Source of the DNA: Pseudarthrobacter oxydans
GTDB taxonomy: Bacteria > Actinomycetota > Actinomycetes > Actinomycetales > Micrococcaceae
Assembly (NCBI RefSeq): GCF_013314975.1
Contig: NZ_JABTYH010000029.1
Location: forward strand, 1 to 64,000
Direction of reading: 5' to 3'
Length of the DNA: 64,000 bases
The translations under genes were made by a program, and so were the position numbers. Each line of letters begins with the position of its first letter. The first letter of the stretch is position 1. The notes under the pieces were generated by a model that had not been told where the DNA came from, ran no database searches, and saw nothing but the letters and a program-made list of their open reading frames with translations. This document shows positions 1 through 10,896 of the stretch, in pieces.

Positions 1-12
1 TTCGAATATTCC

Positions 13-46
13 CGAAACAATTCATTTTCATGAATTCTTTGTTTCG
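13..46 (-). other. AT-rich hairpin in outgoing leader
   Basis: Positions 13-18 (CGAAAC) and 41-46 (GTTTCG) are complementary. So are 19-25 (AATTCAT) and 30-36 (ATGAATT), leaving a 4-nt bulge at 37-40. Read on the minus strand the loop is GAAA, a GNRA tetraloop. It lies just downstream of the candidate leftward promoter, so it could be a leader or RNA-processing element. No T-tract follows, so it is not an obvious terminator. The function is inference. Confidence 0.4.
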
Positions 47-69
47 TATTTCTTCGCTGCGATGTTTCA

Positions 70-98
70 ATCTTATTTCATTCATTTTCACTTTGCAA
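70..98 (-). promoter_or_regulatory. candidate leftward promoter (possibly rrn or other stable RNA)
   Basis: On the minus strand there is a -35-like TTGCAA (93-98), a 17-bp spacer and a -10-like TAAGAT (70-75). This is the most AT-rich stretch of the window. tyrS reads towards it and ends about 240 bp away behind its own terminator, so the promoter would serve a new unit beyond the left edge. In related genomes I believe an rRNA operon can follow tyrS, but no 16S sequence is present here and that is inference. An 11-bp direct repeat, ATTCATTTTCA, occurs at 20-30 and 80-90. The rest of 1-334 has no convincing coding sequence. Confidence 0.4.
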
Positions 99-186
99 AT
101 CCGGTTGTTTTCCCGGAATTCACTCGGTGGAATGAATCCGCCCATCATAAAGTGAAGCATTTCTTCGTTCTGCGCTTCCGCACATG

Positions 187-207
187 GTGAAGTTGCTTCA
201 CTTTTTT
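187..207 (+). terminator. small hairpin with T-tract on plus strand
   Basis: GTGAAG (187-192) and CTTCAC (196-201) form a perfect 6-bp stem with a 3-nt loop, followed by six T residues. This has the form of a small intrinsic terminator for transcription entering from the left. The stem is short, and no plus-strand gene is seen upstream in the window. Confidence 0.3.
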
Positions 208-262
208 GGTGGGGGTTTGTCGCTATTTTTCCGCTTCAGCGGCGGCGACTCAGAAAACATTA

Positions 263-305
263 CACGCTCCCCCGCGGCCGTGCAAATCGGCTGCGGAGGA
301 GCGTG
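263..305 (-). terminator. terminator downstream of tyrS
   Basis: CACGCTCC (263-270) and GGAGCGTG (298-305) form a perfect 8-bp stem whose loop can pair further through CCGC/GCGG. On the minus strand it starts about 30 nt after the tyrS stop and is followed by TAATGTTTTC, a weak T-rich tail. It probably ends the mpg-helR-tyrS transcript. Confidence 0.5.
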
Positions 306-334
306 CAGGGGACTCTATGAAGCGGCGGAAGAGC

Positions 335-1648
335 CTAGGGAACCAGGACCTCCACGGTTGCCAGGTTCTTCTTTCCGCGGCGCAGGAGCAGGTACTGCCC
401 ATGCAGCAGTTCGGACTCCGGAATGACTGCCTCGGGGTCCGACACCTTCTCGTTGTTGACGTAGGCCCCGCCTTCGCCAACGGTGCGCCTGGCCGCCGAC
501 TTGCTGTCGGACAGCCCGGAGGCAACAAGCAGGTCCACAATGCCCATCTCGTCCACCTGCACAGTGGCGAAGGGGAGCTCGGACGTCGCCGCCTGGAGCG
601 TGGGCTTGTCCAGGGCGGTCAAGTCGCCGTTCCCGAAAAGTGCGGCGGATGCCGCAATGACCTTCTCCGTGGCGTCCACTCCGTGAACGAGGGACGTCAC
701 TTCGAAGGCCAGCTTCCGCTGGCCTTCTCGGGCGAACGGCCGTTCAGCCACAGCAACGGAAAGCTCCTCGATCTCCGCCTTGGTAAGGAAGGTGAAGACC
801 TTCAGCCGGTCCACAACGTCGGCATCCGCCGTGTTGACCCAGAACTGGTAAAAGGCGTATGGGCTGCACATGCCGGCATCCAGCCAGATGGCGTTGCCCT
901 CGCTCTTGCCGAACTTCGTCCCGTCCGCATTGGTGATCAATGGGGTCCCAAGGGCGTGGACGCTCTTGCCCTCCACCTTGCGGATCAGTTCCGTGCCGCT
1001 GGTGAGGTTGCCCCACTGGTCCGAGCCGCCGGTCTGCAGCACGCAACCGTAATCACGGTAGAGCTGGAGGTAATCCATCCCCTGCAGGATCTGGTAGCTG
1101 AACTCGGTGTAGCTGATGCCCTCATCCGAGCTCAGCCGTGAAGCCACGGCGTCCTTGCGCAGCATGGTGCCCACACGGAAGTGCTTCCCAACGTCGCGCA
1201 GGAAATCGATGGCGCTCAGCGGCGCCGTCCAGTCAAGGTTGTTGACCATCTGCGCTGCGTTGTCGCCCTCGAAGCTGAGGAAACGGCGGACCTGCGCCTG
1301 GAGGTAGCCCACCCACTCGGCCACGATGTCCTTGGTGTTCAGCGTGCGCTCGGCCGTGGGACGGGGGTCCCCGATCATACCGGTTGACCCACCCACCAGT
1401 CCGAGGGGCTTGTGGCCCGCCAGCTGCAGCCGCCGCATGACGAGCAGCTGGACCAGGTTACCCAGGTGCAGGCTCGGCGCGGTGGGATCGAACCCGCAAT
1501 AGTACGTCACCGGTCCGTCGGCGAGGAGTTTTTCAAGCTCCGCCTCGTCGGTGGAGACGTGGACCAGGCCACGCCACTTCAGTTCCTGCCAAATGTTGGC
1601 AAAAGTGGGGTCGTTCTGCTGCGATTCGAGGCTGATGAGTTCTGGCAC
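335..1648 (-). CDS. tyrS: tyrosyl-tRNA synthetase
   Basis: Cytoplasmic class I aminoacyl-tRNA synthetase that charges tRNA-Tyr with tyrosine. The 437-residue length is normal for the bacterial TyrRS. The nucleotide-binding HIGH-type motif appears as HLGN at residues 61-64, just after GFDPTAPSLH. The second signature is KFGKS, near residue 240. The C-terminal ~70 residues look like the S4-type RNA-binding domain (SKSAARRTVGEGGAYVNNEKV). The ATG start has AGAAGG about 7 nt upstream. The gene follows the helicase gene by 33 bp on the same strand and is followed by a terminator-like hairpin. Function is near certain from the motifs. Confidence 0.97.
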   Translation of the reverse strand: MPELISLESQQNDPTFANIWQELKWRGLVHVSTDEAELEKLLADGPVTYYCGFDPTAPSLHLGNLVQLLVMRRLQLAGHKPLGLVGGSTGMIGDPRPTAERTLNTKDIVAEWVGYLQAQVRRFLSFEGDNAAQMVNNLDWTAPLSAIDFLRDVGKHFRVGTMLRKDAVASRLSSDEGISYTEFSYQILQGMDYLQLYRDYGCVLQTGGSDQWGNLTSGTELIRKVEGKSVHALGTPLITNADGTKFGKSEGNAIWLDAGMCSPYAFYQFWVNTADADVVDRLKVFTFLTKAEIEELSVAVAERPFAREGQRKLAFEVTSLVHGVDATEKVIAASAALFGNGDLTALDKPTLQAATSELPFATVQVDEMGIVDLLVASGLSDSKSAARRTVGEGGAYVNNEKVSDPEAVIPESELLHGQYLLLRRGKKNLATVEVLVP

Positions 1649-1681
1649 GCCTTCTAAGTTAGCAGTATGCGGCGCGCCTGA

Positions 1682-3910
1682 TCAGCGCTTGATCCCTGCC
1701 GGCACCGGTTCCGAAGCAATCAGGCGGAGCCGCTGGGTGGCCCGGGTCATCGCGACGTACAGGTCCCCCACTTTGCCGTGCTCATGGTTGAGCATCATGG
1801 ACGGCTCAAGCACCACGACGCCGTCGAACTCCAGCCCCTTGGCTTCGCGGGGGCTGATCACCACGATGTCCTGCTCGTAGCTGCCGGCACCCGTGCCCAC
1901 CCGGCGTCCGTGGGCGGCGCGCAGGGCGGCGGTGGCTTCCGGCAGGAAGTGTCCGTCGGCAATGACGGCGAGCAGGCCGCCGTCGAGCGCGTCCAGTTCC
2001 TCCGGCAGGACCTCAACCAGGCGGCTGACCACCTGGCCGGGATCCACCTCGTCGATGACAGGCGACCAGCGTCCTTCACGGACGGCCTTGGGCGCAGACA
2101 CCACCAGCCCGGCCGCGTTGGCCATCCGGACGGCGGCTTCGGCGATCTGGGACGGCGTGCGGTAGTTCACCGTCAGCTCCTCCAGCTGCCAGCGGTCCCC
2201 GAACATGGGTGCGAGTGCGCCCTGCCAGGAGTTGGCCCCGGCCACCGAGCTGGTCTGCGCGATGTCCCCCACGATGGTGAAGGACTTCAGGGGGCATCGG
2301 CGGACCAGCAGGCGCCACTGCATGGGTGAAAGCTCCTGCGCCTCATCCACCACGATGTGGCCGAAGGCCCATGTGCGGTCGCTCGTGGCGCGCTCTGCGG
2401 CGGTTTGCCGCGTTTCCTGTTCCTGGTTCTGCTCGGCCAGTTCCTCGGCGGACATCAAGGGATCCACCCCTGCCGCCTGCATGTTCACGAGGGTCTGCTT
2501 GGCGTTGGCAAGGTCGCGGGCACGGTCGTGCTCCTGCTGGGCGAGCCCGCGTCCGGCGGCCGGGTCCAGTTCGCCGAGCAGTTCGGCGGCCTCGTCCAGC
2601 AGCGGCACATCGGACTCGGTCCAGGGGGCGTCGGCCGGGCGCTGCAGCAGCGCCCGCTCGGCCGGGGACATGGCGGGGGTACAGAATTCCAGTATGGCCG
2701 GCTTGCTGAAGAGCTCCGAGATCAGCTTCTCCGGCGTCATGGGCATCCAGCAGAGGTTGAGGGCGATCCGTACATCGCGTGCGGAACGGACGTCCTCCGC
2801 CAGGTAGGAACGGTCAGCGTTATTACCGATGTTCCCGGCTTCCACCAGTTCGGTCATCTGTTCAGTGAGTTCGCGCAGCAGGATCTTGACGAACGTCACG
2901 CGCGCCTCGTTGTGCGGCTTGCCGGTGGAGCGGGCACGCTCGCGGGCACGGCGCACCTGGCGCGGCGTCAGCACCAGCTTGCGGCCGTCCACCTCCAGGA
3001 TCCGGTTTTCAGCGGGAATCCGTTGGCGGTTGGCCACGGCGTTGGCCACAACGGTGGCCATGTCCAGGCGGCCCTTGATGGCGGCGACGTCGGCGTCCGG
3101 TTCCGGCACGGCGTGGATGCCGGGCATCAGGCGGCCCACACTGGCCATCACCACGCCGGTCTCGCCCAGGGAGGGCAGCACCCTTTCGATGTACTTCATG
3201 AACGACGACGACGGGCCCACCAGCAGCACGCCTGCGGTCTTGAGGCGGTCACGGTGGGTATAGAGCAGGTAGGCAGCCCGGTGGAGGGCCACGGCGGTCT
3301 TGCCGGTGCCGGGTCCGCCCTGCACCACCAGCGCCCCGGAGATGGATGACCGGATGATGCGGTCCTGTTCGGACTGGATGGTGCTGACGATGTCGGACAT
3401 CCGGCCGGTGCGCTTGGAGTTCAGGGCGGCCAGCAGGGCTCCTTCGCCCTGCAGCGATTCGTTGTCCGCCAGCATCCCGGCGTCAAGGACGTCATCCTCG
3501 ATGGCCTTGACCTCACGGCCCTGCAGGATCAGGTGCCGGCGCCGGCGCACGCCCTGCCGGTCGAAGGCCGTGGCCTGGTAGAAGTGGCCGGCCTCGGGCG
3601 CGCGCCAGTCCACCATGAGCCGCTGCAGGTCCTCGGTGGTGAGGCCGATGCGGCCAATGTACTGGGCTTCGCCGGAGTCCAGGTCCAGCCGGCCGAAGAC
3701 CAGCCGGTCGTCCACCGCGTCCAGCTGGGCCAGCCGGTCCTCGTAGAGGGCAGCAAACGCGTCGCGCTCGGAGACGTTCTGCATGGTGCCCACAGCCCCG
3801 GCCCGGCGGACCTGCGCCAGCTGGCGGCGCTTTTCCTCGCGCAGCTCTTCCAGCCGTGCGTACAGGCCGGCTACATAGTCGCGTTCGTGGGCCAAATCGG
3901 CGTCAAGCAT
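1682..3910 (-). CDS. HelD/HelR-type RNA polymerase recycling ATPase (UvrD-like)
   Basis: A 742-residue superfamily 1 helicase-like ATPase. The start is a coiled-coil-rich N-terminus, followed by VDWRAP (100-105), typical of HelD proteins, Walker A GGPGTGKT (198-205), Walker B VVDEAQELSP (near 530), and a C-terminal motif with AMTRATQRL. HelD binds core RNA polymerase and releases stalled complexes. The actinobacterial class (HelR) can displace rifampicin from RNA polymerase. That is family knowledge, and rifampicin resistance here is only inference. I found no obvious rifamycin-associated palindrome upstream. The ATG has AGGGGA in SD position. It sits between mpg and tyrS, 33-51 bp apart, possibly one transcript. 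A UvrD-like DNA repair role is the alternative. Confidence 0.85.
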   Translation of the reverse strand: MLDADLAHERDYVAGLYARLEELREEKRRQLAQVRRAGAVGTMQNVSERDAFAALYEDRLAQLDAVDDRLVFGRLDLDSGEAQYIGRIGLTTEDLQRLMVDWRAPEAGHFYQATAFDRQGVRRRRHLILQGREVKAIEDDVLDAGMLADNESLQGEGALLAALNSKRTGRMSDIVSTIQSEQDRIIRSSISGALVVQGGPGTGKTAVALHRAAYLLYTHRDRLKTAGVLLVGPSSSFMKYIERVLPSLGETGVVMASVGRLMPGIHAVPEPDADVAAIKGRLDMATVVANAVANRQRIPAENRILEVDGRKLVLTPRQVRRARERARSTGKPHNEARVTFVKILLRELTEQMTELVEAGNIGNNADRSYLAEDVRSARDVRIALNLCWMPMTPEKLISELFSKPAILEFCTPAMSPAERALLQRPADAPWTESDVPLLDEAAELLGELDPAAGRGLAQQEHDRARDLANAKQTLVNMQAAGVDPLMSAEELAEQNQEQETRQTAAERATSDRTWAFGHIVVDEAQELSPMQWRLLVRRCPLKSFTIVGDIAQTSSVAGANSWQGALAPMFGDRWQLEELTVNYRTPSQIAEAAVRMANAAGLVVSAPKAVREGRWSPVIDEVDPGQVVSRLVEVLPEELDALDGGLLAVIADGHFLPEATAALRAAHGRRVGTGAGSYEQDIVVISPREAKGLEFDGVVVLEPSMMLNHEHGKVGDLYVAMTRATQRLRLIASEPVPAGIKR

Positions 3911-3961
3911 TAACGTTCCCCTATCGCAAAAGACAGACCTACCATTCTACAACCATTTCCG

Positions 3962-4639
3962 TTAACGCCCGTGAAACGTTGCAGGATCCGGTTTGGCCCC
4001 CCTGGACTTCGCCGCCTTGTACTGGGAGACCGTGGGGTCGCCGGTGATCCAAAAGCGCCATGAGTACCGGTCCGTTCCACCTGCGCCGGAGACCCCAACC
4101 CTTGGCCCGGAGCTCACCGGCCCTGCCGGCCCGGGCGGAAGGACCAGCCCGAACGGCGGAGCGAGCGCATCACGGCCGCTGTCCGCCGTCGTCAGGCCCA
4201 ACGCCTTGGCCAGCCGGGCGGGCCCCCTTGCCAGGTCGGCGGGGCTTTTGGAGGTGGTCCGCCGGTGCCGGGCAAGTTCCACCCCGTCCACGATTTCCCC
4301 TGCCCTCAGCAGGAGGGCCGAAGCCGTTCCTTCCGGCCCGCACACGATGTTCGTGCAGTGGTGCATCCCGTAGGTGAAGTAGACGTACAGGTGGCCGGCC
4401 GGGCCGAACATGGGCGCATTGCGGGGGGTGGGACCGCGGTAGGTGTGTGATCCGGGATCCGGGTGCAGGGAATCCTCGGGCCCCAGGTAGGCCTCCACCT
4501 CAGTGAGCCGCACCGACACAGCACCGTCCCTGGAGTCATGGGTCAGGACGGCGCCCAGCAGCAGGGGCGCCAGCTGGCGGGCGTCTCCGGAGAGGAACTC
4601 CCGCAGCGGCTGGCCGGCCGTCAGCGGATTTCTGCTCAT
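3962..4639 (-). CDS. mpg: DNA-3-methyladenine glycosylase (Mpg/AAG family)
   Basis: Monofunctional base-excision glycosylase that removes 3-methyladenine and other alkylated purines. At 225 residues it is a typical bacterial AAG-fold protein. The family signature TEVEAYLGPEDSLHP carries the catalytic glutamate (about residue 48). It is followed by RNAPMFGPAGHLYVYFTYG and HHCTNIVCG, which line the DNA-intercalating active site. It is divergent from the Ada-AlkA/Ogt pair across 114 bp, giving a compact alkylation-repair locus of three independent activities. Its stop lies 51 bp upstream of the HelR-type gene on the same strand. Confidence 0.93.
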   Translation of the reverse strand: MSRNPLTAGQPLREFLSGDARQLAPLLLGAVLTHDSRDGAVSVRLTEVEAYLGPEDSLHPDPGSHTYRGPTPRNAPMFGPAGHLYVYFTYGMHHCTNIVCGPEGTASALLLRAGEIVDGVELARHRRTTSKSPADLARGPARLAKALGLTTADSGRDALAPPFGLVLPPGPAGPVSSGPRVGVSGAGGTDRYSWRFWITGDPTVSQYKAAKSRGAKPDPATFHGR

Positions 4640-4753
4640 GGCCAGACTCTATCCAACGCCGGCGCCGCCGCCCCGCCATTGACATGCTGGAGGAGCCACG
4701 GCCGTGTCCGATTTCCGCTAGCCGGGGCGTGGGAGGGCTGACAGGATGGAGGA

Positions 4754-6268
4754 ATGGACTTCTGGCAGCGCTACCGGGCGATCGACGCCCGGGACACCCG
4801 GTTCGACGGGCAGTTCTACACTGCCGTCCGGACCACGGGCATCTACTGCCGCCCGTCCTGCCCCGCCAGGACCCCGAAGGCCTCCAACGTCACCTTTTAT
4901 GAAACCTCCGCAGCAGCGCACGACGCCGGCTACCGGGCCTGCAAGCGCTGCCTTCCCGAGGCGGTTCCCGGCACACCCGCCTGGAACCTTCGCCAGGATA
5001 TTGCCGGGCGCGCCATGCGGCTGATCAGTGACGGCGTGGTCACCAGGGACGGCGTCGATGGCCTTGCCGCCCGCCTGGGCTATTCCTCCCGCCAGCTCAA
5101 CCGCATCCTCAGCCAGGAGCTCGGGGCGGGCCCCCTCTCGCTTGCACGGGCCGGCCGCGCGCAGACTGCCCGTACCCTGCTGGTCTCCACCTCCATGAAG
5201 CTCGCCGACGTCGCCTTTGCGGCCGGGTTCAGCAGCGTCCGCCAGTTCAACGAAACCATGGCGGAAGTTTTTGGCATGACCCCCACGGCGCTTCGCACCG
5301 CAAGGCATCCCAAGGCCCCCGCCGGCTCCACCGCCCTCACCCTCAACCTCCCCTACCGGGAACCTTTCGACCCCGGCGTCTTCACCTTCCTGGCTGTCCG
5401 CGCCATCCCCGGGATCGAAGCGGGAACGCCCGTGTCCTACGCCCGAACGCTGCGGCTGCCCCAGGGTGATGCGAGGTTCCGGGTGGATTACGACGCCGGC
5501 GCTCCGGGCCGGCCGCTGACCCTCACCATCGGCGCGGTGGACCTTAGGGACCTGCCGGCCCTGTTGAGCAGGGTACGGCGCCTCTTTGACCTCGATGCGG
5601 ATCCAGTGGCGATCGACAGTGCGCTGGCAGGGGAAGCCAGGCTCGCTGCCGCGGTGGCGGGCACTCCGGGGATCAGGATGCCCGGTGCCCTGGATCCGGC
5701 GGAAATGCTGGTCCGGGCCATGGCCGGGCAGCAGATCACCGTTGCAGCTGCGCGGACCGCCCTCACCCGGCTGGCCGCCGTCGGACGGGCAAGCCAAAGC
5801 CCCGGCGAGGGCCTGGACCGGATGTTTCCCACCCCGGCCGAAATCGCCGGCGGCGGCTCCGCGGTCCTGCGTGGACCGCAGCGGCGGACCGCCGCCCTCC
5901 TTGCGGCAGCTGCCGCCATGGCGGACGGCGGACTCGATTTTGGCTATGGCGACAGCCCGGAAAGCCTGGCCGCCAAACTGCTGCCGCTGCCCGGCGTGGG
6001 ACCATGGACCACGGGATACCTTGCCATGCGCATCCTCGGCGCCCCGGATATTTTCCTCGCCAACGACGCAGCCGTACGGAACGGGATCCGTGTCCTCGGG
6101 GAGGGAACCGCGGCCTCCACTCCGGACTTCAGGGAAGCCAGCCCCTGGCGCTCATACGCGACCATGCACCTGTGGCGGGCAGCAGCCCGGCCTGCGACCG
6201 GTACCCCCAGGCGCACAGCAGCACACTCAGACCACGGCACCAGACCAGCAGAGGAAGCGAACCGATGA
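4754..6268 (+). CDS. alkA: Ada-AraC-AlkA fusion: 3-methyladenine glycosylase II with Ada regulator domain
   Basis: A three-part protein of 504 residues. Residues 1-75 form an Ada methylphosphotriester domain with zinc cysteines C32, C36, C63 and C66; the first cysteine should accept methyl groups from the DNA backbone. Residues 80-185 are an AraC-type double HTH ([15 protein letters not shown], then [17 protein letters not shown]). Residues 195-500 are AlkA, with the helix-hairpin-helix LPGVGPWT at 412-419 and catalytic D438 in LANDAAVR. It should act both as a methylation-activated regulator and as a base-excision enzyme. The ATG follows GGAGGA. The stop overlaps the start of ogt (ATGA), so the two are translationally coupled. 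The fusion is common in actinobacteria. Confidence 0.93.
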   Translation: MDFWQRYRAIDARDTRFDGQFYTAVRTTGIYCRPSCPARTPKASNVTFYETSAAAHDAGYRACKRCLPEAVPGTPAWNLRQDIAGRAMRLISDGVVTRDGVDGLAARLGYSSRQLNRILSQELGAGPLSLARAGRAQTARTLLVSTSMKLADVAFAAGFSSVRQFNETMAEVFGMTPTALRTARHPKAPAGSTALTLNLPYREPFDPGVFTFLAVRAIPGIEAGTPVSYARTLRLPQGDARFRVDYDAGAPGRPLTLTIGAVDLRDLPALLSRVRRLFDLDADPVAIDSALAGEARLAAAVAGTPGIRMPGALDPAEMLVRAMAGQQITVAAARTALTRLAAVGRASQSPGEGLDRMFPTPAEIAGGGSAVLRGPQRRTAALLAAAAAMADGGLDFGYGDSPESLAAKLLPLPGVGPWTTGYLAMRILGAPDIFLANDAAVRNGIRVLGEGTAASTPDFREASPWRSYATMHLWRAAARPATGTPRRTAAHSDHGTRPAEEANR

Positions 6269-6759
6269 AGGCCCAGCTGCTTCAGATGACCACCCCGGAC
6301 GGTCCGTTCACCATCCTGGCCCAGGACGGCGTCGTGCTCTCCAGCGGATGGACAGACAACCCTGGTGAGCTGACCGGGCAGATCCATCCGTCCCTCCGGC
6401 CCGGCGTGCTCGAACCGGTCACCGGGCTGGGGGTCATCTCGTCCGCCGTCGAAGCCTTCTATGCCGGTGACCCGGTGCCGGCGATGAGCGTTCCCGTGCG
6501 GCAGGTGTCGGGACCTTTCCGGGTCCACGCCTGGGACGTCCTGCGGCTCGTGCAGCCGGGTCAGCCCGTCACGTACGCCCGGTACGCGGAGCTCGCCGGC
6601 AACCCTAGGGCCGTGCGGGCAGCCGCCAGCGCCTGCGCCTTCAACGCTGCCGCGCTGTTCGTGCCCTGCCACCGGGTGATCCGCACGGACGGCACGCTGG
6701 GCGGTTTCCGCTGGGGGCTTCCCGTCAAGCGGAGCCTGCTGGCGCGCGAAGCCGGTTAG
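6265..6759 (+). CDS. ogt: methylated-DNA-[protein]-cysteine S-methyltransferase
   Basis: Suicide repair protein that moves the alkyl group from O6-alkylguanine to its own cysteine. The 164-residue Ogt/AGT fold has the active-site PCHRV motif with C135, preceded by [14 protein letters not shown]. It contains the usual C-terminal DNA-binding HTH ([21 protein letters not shown]). I chose the ATG at 6265 because it overlaps the alkA stop in ATGA and gives a normal-length protein; longer in-frame extensions run into alkA. With the upstream Ada-AlkA protein it makes up, on two chains, the activities of classical Ada plus AlkA. Confidence 0.94.
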   Translation: MKAQLLQMTTPDGPFTILAQDGVVLSSGWTDNPGELTGQIHPSLRPGVLEPVTGLGVISSAVEAFYAGDPVPAMSVPVRQVSGPFRVHAWDVLRLVQPGQPVTYARYAELAGNPRAVRAAASACAFNAAALFVPCHRVIRTDGTLGGFRWGLPVKRSLLAREAG

Positions 6760-6767
6760 CCCTTCGG

Positions 6768-7535
6768 TCAGCCCTGTGTGGCGGCGGGGGTTCCGGACGG
6801 CCACGGCAGCAGCCCGGGCAAATCCACGCGGTCGGCCGCGGCGGACGCCCTGAGGCTGCCAAGCGTCGGCTCGCGGCCGGCAAGCCAGGCTGCGATGTCG
6901 GTGATCATGCCGCTGATGACGGTGGACCGGGCGCCGCTGCCGAGGGCCAGCGGCTGGAGCCCCAGTGGCTGCAGCACGAGCCTGTCGTCTGGCTGGACCC
7001 TGGCCGCCAGGAAATCGAAAAGGTGCTCGCAGAACGGCCGGCTCCAGGTTTCCGGGCCCCTCCCCGCCAGCAGGTCCGACCCGTGGATGACCAGTTCCCG
7101 CCACAGCGCCAGTCCGCCGTCCAGGGCCACGCCCCCGCGATACGTGATGGGCGCGTACCAGCCGGTCCGGTTCGCGGCTGAATCCTTGACGCCGGGCAGT
7201 GCGTCGAAGGCCCTGAGTGCCCGGTCCAGCGCGGCGGTGAGGTCCGCGCGGTGGGTGGCGGCGTCGTGGCCCGCTGCCATGTCGATTGCTTTGTTCCGGC
7301 CTTCCATGCCGCCGTCGTAAAGCTCCACGGCCTCTCCGCGCGCAGCGTACTCAAGCTGCCGGGCCATGGCGTTGGAGATGCCTGTGAGGTGGGCCAGCAC
7401 GTGCCCCCTCGTCCAGCCGGGCAGGGCGGAGGGCGCCTGCACCTCGGAGTCGCTGAACTTTGCAGCGTCGGCTGCCACGTCAGCTGCGGCCCTGTAGAGC
7501 GCCGGAAGCAGTTCGTCGGGTGCGGGAGCTGTCAT
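6768..7535 (-). CDS. maleylpyruvate isomerase/DinB-fold family protein (possibly mycothiol-dependent)
   Basis: 255 residues. The N-terminal half has the four-helix DinB_2/MDMPI pattern (ALPGWTRGHVLAHLTGISNAMARQLEYAARG), where the conserved histidines of the family bind metal. Members are metal-dependent, thiol-cofactor transferases or isomerases such as mycothiol-dependent maleylpyruvate isomerase. No gentisate genes are near, so the substrate is unknown. The C-terminal ~100 residues resemble the family's SCP2-like accessory domain only loosely. It converges on ogt with an 8-bp gap and follows the PdxH-like gene by 9 bp on the same strand. Confidence 0.75.
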   Translation of the reverse strand: MTAPAPDELLPALYRAAADVAADAAKFSDSEVQAPSALPGWTRGHVLAHLTGISNAMARQLEYAARGEAVELYDGGMEGRNKAIDMAAGHDAATHRADLTAALDRALRAFDALPGVKDSAANRTGWYAPITYRGGVALDGGLALWRELVIHGSDLLAGRGPETWSRPFCEHLFDFLAARVQPDDRLVLQPLGLQPLALGSGARSTVISGMITDIAAWLAGREPTLGSLRASAAADRVDLPGLLPWPSGTPAATQG

Positions 7536-7544
7536 GGCGACAGC

Positions 7545-8081
7545 CTAACCCAGGGGCGATCCGTCGGGGGCCACACGGTGACGGACATGGTTGCCGTCGT
7601 GGCTGGCCTGCCAGAACTCGATCTCGGCGGGCCGGAGGGCGTAGAGCTGCCAGTGCGGGTTGGTGCTGCCGTCGGCACGGGGCCGCTCCGCCCAGTCCCG
7701 CGCGGATGCCTCGGTGGACAGTTCGACGACGGCCCCGGCCACGCGGACCTGCCGGCCCTGGGACGGCCAGTAGAAGGTCATGGCGGCATGCGGGTTGGCG
7801 TTCAGTTCCCTGCCCTTGCGTGAGGTGCGGGACGTGGCGAAGTGCCAGCCGTCGTCGTCGATGTTCTTCAGGATCAGCATCCTGGACGACGGTTTGCCGT
7901 CTCCGCCCGCCGTGGCCAGGCTGCACGCATGCGGCTGCCGCTCCCCCGCCGCCAGCGCCTCCCCCAGCCAGTGCCTGAACAGCTCGGCAGGATCCGTGGG
8001 GGCGCTCTCCGGGTCAAAGCCCGGCAGCGTGTCCGGGAAATCGGGAAGCGCGCGGAGTTGCCTGCGGAACGGTTCGCTCAT
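7545..8081 (-). CDS. short pyridoxamine 5'-phosphate oxidase-family flavoprotein
   Basis: 178-residue FMN split-barrel protein. The PdxH core is present: FMN-binding RMLILKNIDDDGWHF, SRKGRELNANPHAAMTFYW, RQVRVAGAVVELS and IEFWQASHD. Compared with classical PdxH (about 210-220 residues) it lacks the middle segment containing the SxQS motif and ends just after RHRVAPDG, without the usual RL-x-P tail. It may be a true PLP synthase of a short type or a PhzG-like oxidase on another substrate. The ATG start is clean. It lies downstream of the arg operon's palindromic repeat and is co-directional with the DinB-fold gene. Confidence 0.75.
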   Translation of the reverse strand: MSEPFRRQLRALPDFPDTLPGFDPESAPTDPAELFRHWLGEALAAGERQPHACSLATAGGDGKPSSRMLILKNIDDDGWHFATSRTSRKGRELNANPHAAMTFYWPSQGRQVRVAGAVVELSTEASARDWAERPRADGSTNPHWQLYALRPAEIEFWQASHDGNHVRHRVAPDGSPLG

Positions 8082-8120
8082 GGCACCATGCTAGCGGGCA
8101 GCGCCCGGCGCCTAAGGCCC

Positions 8121-8222
8121 AACGCTCTCTCACTTGATGCGTGAAAATCGGTAACGCTCTCTCACTTTCTTGAAGAAAGTGAGAGAGCGTCGGCCAAAAA
8201 CCGACATTAAGTGAGAGAGCGT
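8121..8222. repeat. four-copy palindromic repeat, likely arg-operon terminator
   Basis: Two direct copies of AACGCTCTCTCACTT (8121-8135, 8153-8167) are followed by two copies of the reverse complement AAGTGAGAGAGCGT (8177-8190, 8209-8222). Spacing is 32 bp on both arms. The inner pair extends to a perfect 17-bp stem (8154-8170 with 8174-8190) around a TGA loop. A further stem, GTCGG/CCGAC (8189-8193, 8201-8205), sits in one arm. It starts 7 bp after the argH stop and ends the 8.7-kb arginine operon, so termination or 3'-end protection is likely. I saw no other copy in the window. Confidence 0.85.
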
Positions 8223-8229
8223 CTGACGG

Positions 8230-10850
<2,621 letters not shown>

Positions 10851-10896
10851 TTCGAATGCTCCTTGTGATTGGGGTTTGGTGATGTTGTCTTCAAGC

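Noticed and set aside
206-1141. 311-codon frame antisense to tyrS
   Set aside because: The opposite strand encodes an intact TyrRS; the composition of this frame is typical of a shadow.
1682-3910. UvrD/PcrA repair helicase
   Set aside because: The VDWRAP motif, coiled-coil N-terminus and length fit HelD/HelR better than UvrD.
8121-8222. CRISPR-like array
   Set aside because: Only two units per orientation, with arms inverted relative to each other and no cas genes; it is a palindromic element.
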